5,092 nucleotides of DNA from an uncultured Nannocystaceae bacterium (lineage in GTDB: Bacteria > Myxococcota_A > Polyangia > Nannocystales > Nannocystaceae), in the NCBI GenBank assembly GCA_938084085.1, contig CALKDV010000231.1:1-5092 (forward strand), in the 5' to 3' direction. Positions 1 through 5,092 of the stretch are shown piece after piece. The position numbers were made by a program, and so were the translations under genes. Each line of letters starts with the position of its first letter. The first letter of the stretch is position 1. The notes beneath the pieces were generated by a model, which was not told the DNA's origin, searched no databases, and worked only from the letters and a program-made list of their open reading frames with translations.

Positions 1-1
1 A

Positions 2-1777
2 CGAACGGTCCCCCTCCACTTTCAGCAGCCGCTCGGCGCGCCAGTCTTCAAGTCGAGCCAAGAGAAGTTCCATGTCCTCGCGCCGCTGGGGGTCGACGCT
101 CTCCACCTCCCACGCCTCGCCCCTGCGCCGTGCGATCGCCAGCGTGTCGCCCTCGCCCCACTCCACGCGAGACGCCTCGCGCAACCACGCGCGGACCGGG
201 TCATCAAAGAGCACCTCGACGCCCAAGGCGGCGCAGGTGCCATCGTCGAGCACAGCCACGCGCCCATCGTTGACCTGGCAACGGCATGATCGGTCTACCG
301 CGACCTCGATTTGGCTCGGCCCCTCCGCCCCGCTTCCGGCGACGCCCACGGTGAGCGTGCGCTCCACGTCCCCGAGCGCGCTCGAGGTCCAGTCGATGGC
401 TCTCAATGAACTCAAGGTAGTGAGAAGCTGCTCCAAGCGAACATGGTCGAGCGCCGCGTCCAGGTCCGGGTGCTCCGGCGCATCGAGCCGCCACACTCCG
501 AAGTCATTGCGCACGGAGGTCCGCACGCGCTCCTCCCTGGCCCCGCCGGAGAGCTCTAGCTCCCGGACGTCCATGGGGCGAATGTCCACGAGGGTTTTAT
601 CTTCGAAGGTCGATTGGTCGAAAATGAACGGCTCCGTTGTCGCGCCGACCGCCAAGTACAGCGGGCCGCCGTCTCGACGACACGCAATCCCTCCCCCGTC
701 AACGCGCCCACAATCGAGCCGGTAGTTCACGCCGCGGTCCCCTTCGATGACGAGCTGATATTCACTGCGGACGCTGGGCGCGTCCCCAGACGGCCACCCC
801 GCGATTCGAACGGCACGAAGCCGGGTGAACCATCGATAGACCTCGCCCTCGCTCACCGGCGAGGGTGCCGAGTCCTCTACCGAGGTGCGCAGCGACCAGC
901 CACCGCTCGCGCGCTCGAGCACCAGGTCCTCCGGGGCTTGCTGGCGAACTCGCAGTACCCGGCCGTAGTCGACCGGCACAAGCTGACTCTCCAAGAACCC
1001 CTCCGCCGGGTCCGTCACGCGCCATGGCTCGATGAGCGATGTTGAGATGCAGCCCACGACCCCCGGCCCACGGTCCACAAGCCGCGCGTTTTTTTCCTCT
1101 CCCGGGCACGGGCCGCCGAGCGAAAATAAGCGCGTTTCCTCTTGCGCGCCCACGCCGAGCAGCAGCCACGGAGACCACGAGGGATCCTCAAGCTCTCCTC
1201 GGGGGATCATCGGGTCGAGTGGTGTGCTCAGCACCCGCTCCAGCCGCGCTTGAATCGCGTCGCCAGACAAGATGGCGGGGGCGCCGCCATCAGCCACGCG
1301 CCACAGCTGATCGGGTCCCCGCTGCAGCCGCAGCGCTTCGGCCCAGGTGATCGACATGATCTCTTCAGCCTCGAGTTGCACAAGCTCCTTGGAGATCCAA
1401 CTCTCCGGAGCTTCGACGACGGGCCAGATAAAGTCGGACTCGACAACCCACGCCTCCGACTCTCTGCCAACGACGATGTTGGCGTACAGGCCCGAGTCTC
1501 CCGGGAGCGCGTCGCCGAACTCTACGGTGAACACCTCCCCCGACACGCGCACCCGTAAGCTCCCGCCAATTCCCGCGCGGATCCCCGAGGAGTCATCCAC
1601 CCCGCGCATCGTGGTCGCCATCCGTAGCGCCGACCACAACCCCTCGAGGGCGTCCGGGTCCGCGGGCCCTAAGACATCATCCCCCGACACCACCTGGTGT
1701 CCCTCAGGGGTCGCCACGATGCGCACGACGGAGCCCCGGGCGGGCTGGATCTCGATGTTCGCTTCGGAGAGCGCGAA
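2..1777 (-). repeat. Protein-level tandem repeat: four DUF4340-like units plus part of a fifth
   Basis: Within the DUF4340 protein I divide residues 53-644 into units at 53-185, 186-319, 320-449, 450-584 and 585 onward (cut by the window edge). Each has an opening strand pair, a Trp-centred motif, an acidic stretch followed by an amphipathic helix (for example PDALEGLWSALR 93-104, AIQARLERVL 226-235, VYRWFTRLRAV 365-375, HVRLEQLLTTL 497-507), then a beta segment. Unit lengths of 133, 134, 130 and 135 are very regular. DNA identity between units is low, so the repeat is ancient, not a recent duplication. Boundaries are by eye. Confidence 0.65.
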
Positions 1778-1933
1778 GTCACCGAGCCCTGGGAATACTC
1801 GCCGCTGATCCGCGCGGATCGAGACGAACTCCCCGCTGCTGTCACGGTTCGCGAGAGGGTCGCTCAAGACAAGCACCACGGAGAGCATGGCCACCAGAGA
1901 CCAGATCAACGTCCCGAGTCGAAAATGTCTCAT
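2..1933 (-). CDS. DUF4340-type membrane-anchored repeat protein, 3' end outside window
   Basis: The frame opens with ATG at 1933 and runs 644 codons with no stop to the left edge, so the C-terminus is missing. It begins MRHFRLGTLIW; one hydrophobic helix (about 8-24) follows two basic residues, which predicts an N-terminal inner-membrane anchor with the rest in the periplasm. The soluble part is a chain of about 130-residue units resembling DUF4340: strand and helix pairs with a central Trp motif (LWRV 210-213, GWSL 345-348, VWRLDAP 480-486, AWEV 607-610), then a beta segment closing in ISKELV (180-185), LESQLV (314-319), FEDKTLV (443-449) or PVRAWL (579-584). It follows the GldF-GldG fusion in the usual place for DUF4340 genes in Gld-like operons. 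By my count the visible part has 64 Arg but only 4 Lys, about 107 acidic residues and 19 Trp. Its biochemical role is unknown; a partner of the GldG domain is inferred. The family call rests on motif pattern and context, not on a profile search. Confidence 0.9.
   Translation of the reverse strand, partial: MRHFRLGTLIWSLVAMLSVVLVLSDPLANRDSSGEFVSIRADQRRVFPGLGDFALSEANIEIQPARGSVVRIVATPEGHQVVSGDDVLGPADPDALEGLWSALRMATTMRGVDDSSGIRAGIGGSLRVRVSGEVFTVEFGDALPGDSGLYANIVVGRESEAWVVESDFIWPVVEAPESWISKELVQLEAEEIMSITWAEALRLQRGPDQLWRVADGGAPAILSGDAIQARLERVLSTPLDPMIPRGELEDPSWSPWLLLGVGAQEETRLFSLGGPCPGEEKNARLVDRGPGVVGCISTSLIEPWRVTDPAEGFLESQLVPVDYGRVLRVRQQAPEDLVLERASGGWSLRTSVEDSAPSPVSEGEVYRWFTRLRAVRIAGWPSGDAPSVRSEYQLVIEGDRGVNYRLDCGRVDGGGIACRRDGGPLYLAVGATTEPFIFDQSTFEDKTLVDIRPMDVRELELSGGAREERVRTSVRNDFGVWRLDAPEHPDLDAALDHVRLEQLLTTLSSLRAIDWTSSALGDVERTLTVGVAGSGAEGPSQIEVAVDRSCRCQVNDGRVAVLDDGTCAALGVEVLFDDPVRAWLREASRVEWGEGDTLAIARRRGEAWEVESVDPQRREDMELLLARLEDWRAERLLKVEGDRS
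1930..1933 (-). other. ATGA stop/start overlap, permease fusion to DUF4340 gene
   Basis: The TGA of the fusion gene overlaps the ATG of the DUF4340 gene, again reading ATGA. With the identical junction upstream, this makes a three-gene translationally coupled chain. Confidence 0.9.
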
Positions 1934-4167
1934 CGGCGGCGACTCCAAAGCACCAGGAAGCCCAACAAAATAGCGAATCCTGGAAGACCAAGGATCGACA
2001 GAATGTTCATTCGCTGGAGTTGATCCGGCTGCAGCACCAACTTCACATGCTCCCGGGGGCGCGCACGAATTCCGAGCAGTACGTCCCGCTCGGACAGCCA
2101 CCCGATCGCGTTGAGAATCAAGTCGCGTCCGTGATCGTAGAGCACGTCTTCCCGCATGAACGCATTGAGAGCAAACTGATCCGAGGCGATCACCAATAGC
2201 CGCGCGCCGCCCGTGGTCCCCGCGGCGACCACGGGGATGGGCCCGGCGCGGTCCACATCGATGTCGAACTGCTGCAACCTCCCGAGTTGAAAGCCGTCCA
2301 CGTCGGATTCGGCCCACCCGCCGTCGGTGACGGAGAGGACGGGCTCGGCGTCGCCATCGAGCCACAGCTCGCGCACCTGAATCAACGAGATGGGACGATG
2401 AACCAAGCTGTTTCCTACGGGGTGGTCCCCCCACATGCCGTCAATGGTGAACGCGAGCAGGGGCGATCCTCCTGCCATTTGATGGGGGTCGAGCACCACC
2501 CGGTCGCCGAAGTGCACCCCAAATCGCGCCGCCAGCGGCTCCAGGCCGTGGGTCGAGATGCCCGAGCGTCCTCGTCGAACCACGGCGCCCGCCATAAGCA
2601 ACACATCTCCCCCCTCGTCGACGTACCGCTCGATGGCTCGCACATCCGGTCGAGGCAGGCCCCCTTGGGGTCCGCCCACAAACAACACGTCGCAGCCGGT
2701 GAGCGCCTCCGCCTCCCCGAGGTCCACCGTGGTCGTCTCAAGATTCGCCTCCCGCAGCAGGTCGCGCAGGTGGGCGTAGCCCGCGTAGGGTTCCAGGTTG
2801 TCGAGGGCGGGCTCACCGTGCCCCTGGGTCATACACACCCTCAGTCTCCGCGCCTCGCTCACCTCGAGGAAGCGGGTCAAGAGCGCCTCCTCCCCTCGAA
2901 ACGACTCCACACGAGGACCATTCACTTGCACCTCCGGACCCGTCGCGTAGGTCACCAGATCCCGCGGGAACACGTGGGCGCGCCGGAGCTGGGCGCCTTG
3001 TCCCGCGCGGATCAAAATGACCCCGTCGGCCAGATCCCTGCCCCGGAGCCCGTGATCGATGAGCAGCTGCTCCGCTTGCTGACGTTGCCGATCCGGATCG
3101 ATCACCCGAGGTCGCAGCGCGGCGGATTCCTTCGCCATGCGAAACAGCACCTCGCGAACCTCCCCGAGCACGGGGTTGACTCGTCCGCCGCCGATGGTCG
3201 CCGGGATCATCACGGTCACATCGATGGGCCCCCGCAGATCCTCGAGCACCACCTTCGCTCGCTCGCTGAGACTGAAGACCTGCCCCGAGGTCCAGTCTTG
3301 CCGCGACGTGCGCCGCCCGGCGAAGATCGACAGCGAGACGACGATCACGGTGACAGACGCCGCGCGAATCAGGGACTGTAGATCCCGCCGCGGATCCACA
3401 GCGGTCGCCGCCCAGGTGAGCGCCACGGCCACGGCGCCGAGGTGCACAAACAGCCACTTGATGTCCACGATGCCCTGCGACATCTCCTGCATCATCGTGA
3501 GGAGGCTCGTCCATTCGAGCACCCGGGTCAACCGACCCGCCTCCAGCTGGTCCACCAGCAACCCCGCCAACAAGACGATCGTGCAGGTGACGGTCGTGCC
3601 GACCGCCGCCGCCAGCTGCGTCCGCGCAAGCGAACTCGTGAGCAGGCCGAATCCCATGAAGGTCGCGCCCACCAAAAATGTCCCCAGGTAGCCCGCGAGC
3701 ACCGGCCCCGCCTCGGGGGCCGCGCCTGGACCGAGCGTGCTCGCGCCCCGAAGGAGCACATACAACACCCCCGTCGGGAGCCAGAGGGCCACGTAGAATA
3801 CGACGCTCCCTGCGAACTTGCCCACCACGAGCTGCGAGGCGTGGACCGGCGCGGTCAGCAGCGCCTCGAGGGTCCCCGCGCGCCGCTCCTCCGCGATCTG
3901 TCGCATGCTCAACGCGGAGCAGATAAAAATCACCGGCAGCCAAAAAATAAAGAAGCTCCCGCCGAAGAAAAACTGCATCACCGGACCCGGCGCTGCCAGC
4001 GGATCATTGAGCGCCCTCAACAGGAGCGAGAAATTCCACCCTTGATTGAGTAAAAACAGCGTCGCGACGAGGTAGGCCAGCGGCGTGACGAACAGGGCGA
4101 GGAGTTCTCTCTTCGCGATGAAGAGGGCGCCGCTGACCCACGCCACCAGTTCACGAACCGCAGTCAT
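1930..4167 (-). CDS. Fused ABC-2 permease / GldG-like auxiliary protein (GldF-GldG fusion)
   Basis: This 745-residue inner-membrane protein joins two subunits that are usually separate. The N-terminal half (about 1-257) is an ABC-2 permease with six hydrophobic segments near 21-44, 71-88, 115-139, 156-180, 187-206 and 237-257. Between the second and third lies the coupling motif AEERRAGTLEALLTAPV (92-108), typical of GldF-like permeases. A basic cytoplasmic linker (DPRRD, 258-262) leads to a seventh helix (268-283) and then the GldG-like region (ABC_transp_aux family, about 285-715). That region contains FSLSERAK (298-305), TQGHGEPAL (447-455), a YVDEGGDVLLM strand (515-525), VVLDP (557-561) and a DLILNAIGWL stretch (682-691). 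An eighth helix (722-741) ends in WSRRR. Positive-inside charges place the GldG region in the periplasm. There is no Met between residues 229 and 320, so a separate GldG start is unlikely. The start overlaps the ATPase stop and has a good Shine-Dalgarno. A cofactor-free structural role is inferred for the GldG part. Confidence 0.95.
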   Translation of the reverse strand: MTAVRELVAWVSGALFIAKRELLALFVTPLAYLVATLFLLNQGWNFSLLLRALNDPLAAPGPVMQFFFGGSFFIFWLPVIFICSALSMRQIAEERRAGTLEALLTAPVHASQLVVGKFAGSVVFYVALWLPTGVLYVLLRGASTLGPGAAPEAGPVLAGYLGTFLVGATFMGFGLLTSSLARTQLAAAVGTTVTCTIVLLAGLLVDQLEAGRLTRVLEWTSLLTMMQEMSQGIVDIKWLFVHLGAVAVALTWAATAVDPRRDLQSLIRAASVTVIVVSLSIFAGRRTSRQDWTSGQVFSLSERAKVVLEDLRGPIDVTVMIPATIGGGRVNPVLGEVREVLFRMAKESAALRPRVIDPDRQRQQAEQLLIDHGLRGRDLADGVILIRAGQGAQLRRAHVFPRDLVTYATGPEVQVNGPRVESFRGEEALLTRFLEVSEARRLRVCMTQGHGEPALDNLEPYAGYAHLRDLLREANLETTTVDLGEAEALTGCDVLFVGGPQGGLPRPDVRAIERYVDEGGDVLLMAGAVVRRGRSGISTHGLEPLAARFGVHFGDRVVLDPHQMAGGSPLLAFTIDGMWGDHPVGNSLVHRPISLIQVRELWLDGDAEPVLSVTDGGWAESDVDGFQLGRLQQFDIDVDRAGPIPVVAAGTTGGARLLVIASDQFALNAFMREDVLYDHGRDLILNAIGWLSERDVLLGIRARPREHVKLVLQPDQLQRMNILSILGLPGFAILLGFLVLWSRRR
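1943..1946 (-). promoter_or_regulatory. Weak Shine-Dalgarno GGAG for the DUF4340 gene
   Basis: GGAG lies 9 bases before the ATG at 1933, within the codons for the arginine-rich C-terminus of the fusion protein. It is shorter than the GGAGGT of the preceding gene, so the DUF4340 protein may depend more on coupling. This is the only plausible start near the junction that keeps the complete hydrophobic N-terminus. Confidence 0.6.
4164..4167 (-). other. ATGA stop/start overlap, ATPase to fused permease
   Basis: On the minus strand the bases read ATGA: the TGA ends the ATPase and the ATG begins the permease fusion. Such overlaps usually indicate translational coupling, which would keep the ATPase and permease in fixed proportion. 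Confidence 0.92.
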
Positions 4168-5092
4168 GTGGGACCTCCGCCGTCGGCGCCGGTCACCCGC
4201 GCGAAGTGAGTTTCGAGGGCCCGGCGTTTGCGCTCAAGCCGACGGATCGGCACGTTGGATTCGCAGGCGAGCTGACCGATGCGCTCCGCGACGTCGGCGT
4301 CGACGCCGTGGAGGTCTACGTGCGTCCACTCGCCTTGAGGCGCCACCTCCACGCGCACGTTCTCTCTGCGTCCTACCAACGCGCGATCCACGAGGGCCCG
4401 AGCATCTCCGACCCCCATCCCGATCTCTGCGCTCACCGTGTTGCTCGCCATGGCCTCGTGCACCGACTGATCCGCGACCACGGCCCCTTTCGACAAGACC
4501 ACGATGCGATCGCAGAGGTCCTCAACCTCAGCGAGGATGTGTGAGCTGAAGATAAGCGTTTGCGTGCCCCCGAGGTCGCGGAGCATCGCCCGCACGGATT
4601 GCACCTGGTTCGGGTCGAGACCCACGGTTGGCTCATCGAGAATGACGAGCGGCGGCGAGCCCAACAGCGCGTCTGCGATCCCCACCCGCTGCCGGTACCC
4701 CCGGCTCAGGGTTTGAATTGGGGTGTCCATCACCCGCAAGAGGCCCGTGAGCTCCGCGGTGCGCTGCGCCTCTTTCATCCGCGCGCGCCGAGGGACGCGC
4801 TTCATCTGGCAGCGGAATGCCAAAAACTCCCGCACGCGCATCTCCCCGTACAGCGGCACCTGCTCTGGTAAATAGCCAACCCTTCGCCGCACTTCGAGAC
4901 TCTGATTACGAACATCAAATCCGCCGACCCGCACGTGGGTGTCCGGGCGCCGCGCTTGCACCGGCAGATAGCCGCACAGCAACCGCATCAGGGTGGTCTT
5001 GCCCGCCCCGTTCGGCCCGAGCAGCCCCAAGCGCTCGCCCGGCGTGACCGAAAACGACACACCATCGAGGGCGAAGAACTCGCTCCCTGCAT
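4164..5092 (-). CDS. ABC transporter ATP-binding protein (GldA/NatA-like), 5' end outside window
   Basis: This is the cytoplasmic ATPase of a Gld-like ABC transporter; ATP hydrolysis would drive the fused permease encoded next. Numbering residues from the in-frame GTG at 5060, I see Walker A GPNGAGKTT (15-23), Q-loop glutamine in GYLPEQ (62-67), ABC signature LSRGYRQR (118-125), Walker B plus catalytic Glu LVILDEPT (138-145), D-loop GLDP (147-150) and switch His in FSSHIL (171-176). All key residues are intact. A C-terminal extension (about 209-298) ends in an ALETHFARVTG stretch, resembling the DUF4162-like tail of such ATPases. The GTG at 5060 is not the true start: the frame stays open to 5092, and the ten codons before it read AGSEFFALDG, completing the usual ALDGVSFSV strand of this fold. 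The start therefore lies upstream of the window. The stop overlaps the next start by ATGA. The transported substrate cannot be told from sequence. Confidence 0.96.
   Translation of the reverse strand, partial: AGSEFFALDGVSFSVTPGERLGLLGPNGAGKTTLMRLLCGYLPVQARRPDTHVRVGGFDVRNQSLEVRRRVGYLPEQVPLYGEMRVREFLAFRCQMKRVPRRARMKEAQRTAELTGLLRVMDTPIQTLSRGYRQRVGIADALLGSPPLVILDEPTVGLDPNQVQSVRAMLRDLGGTQTLIFSSHILAEVEDLCDRIVVLSKGAVVADQSVHEAMASNTVSAEIGMGVGDARALVDRALVGRRENVRVEVAPQGEWTHVDLHGVDADVAERIGQLACESNVPIRRLERKRRALETHFARVTGADGGGPT
4173..4178 (-). promoter_or_regulatory. Shine-Dalgarno GGAGGT for the permease fusion
   Basis: GGAGGT on the minus strand lies 5 bases before the ATG at 4167, inside the last codons of the ATPase gene (the GGG-PT tail). 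It is a strong match to the anti-Shine-Dalgarno and supports the ATG at 4167 as the start, so initiation need not depend solely on re-initiation at the ATGA overlap. Confidence 0.8.

Noticed and set aside
72..725. A 217-codon plus-strand frame opposite the DUF4340 gene
   Set aside because: The translation is Ser/Arg/Pro-rich low-complexity sequence with no motif. The opposite strand has a 644-codon frame with a membrane anchor, conserved repeat pattern and ribosome-binding context.
762..1178. A 138-codon minus-strand frame inside the DUF4340 gene as an independent gene
   Set aside because: It is the -1 frame of the DUF4340 gene, has no own Shine-Dalgarno or domain, and its composition is Gly/Arg/Ala-rich. 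It matters only as the possible product of slippage at the A7 run.
2..1933. The DUF4340 gene as a broken or pseudogenised reading frame
   Set aside because: I translated every codon from 1933 to 2 and found no stop or frameshift. The frame is only cut by the window edge.
2287..3381. A 364-codon open frame on the plus strand
   Set aside because: It lies wholly antisense to the GldG-like region of the fusion gene, whose motifs are unmistakable. Its translation is rich in His, Arg and Pro with no recognisable domain, as expected for a GC-rich shadow frame.
2813..3943. A 376-codon minus-strand frame overlapping the permease fusion
   Set aside because: It is an alternate frame of the fusion gene and consists of Gly/Arg/Ala-rich sequence with no transmembrane pattern or motif.
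5058..5060. GTG at 5060 as the start of the ATPase
   Set aside because: Starting there removes part of the first conserved beta strand. Upstream codons in the same frame read AGSEFFALDG, which belongs to the ABC fold, so the gene begins beyond the window.

Overview
The whole window is coding on the minus strand. It carries three consecutive genes of one operon, read from the right edge to the left: (1) an ABC-transporter ATPase whose first residues lie beyond base 5092; (2) a 745-residue protein that fuses an ABC-2 type permease (GldF-like) to a GldG-like extracytoplasmic auxiliary domain; (3) a DUF4340-type membrane-anchored protein that starts at 1933 and is still open at base 2 (644 codons visible, C-terminus outside the window). 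Both gene junctions are 4-base ATGA overlaps, each preceded by a Shine-Dalgarno-like sequence. There is no intergenic DNA, and I see no RNA gene, mobile element, CRISPR array or terminator. The promoter must lie to the right of the window.

The gene order ATPase / GldF permease / GldG / DUF4340 is a recurring layout for Gld-like ABC systems. In gliding Bacteroidetes, GldA, GldF and GldG form an ABC complex needed for gliding. In other phyla, including Myxococcota and other former deltaproteobacteria, similar clusters with a DUF4340 gene are widespread and their substrate is unknown. The high GC content, GC-rich third codon positions and strong preference for Arg over Lys fit a high-GC Gram-negative such as a myxobacterial relative. 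That taxonomic guess is inference only.

Likely teamwork (inference): the ATPase docks on the cytoplasmic coupling helix of the fused permease. The GldG half of the fusion sits in the periplasm between two membrane helices. The DUF4340 protein, held by one N-terminal helix, presents a long chain of repeated domains beside it.

The points most worth attention are the physical GldF-GldG fusion, the regular array of about 130-residue units in the DUF4340 protein (four complete, a fifth cut by the window edge), and the fact that all seven visible cysteines of that protein lie in the equivalent segment of units 2, 3 and 4.
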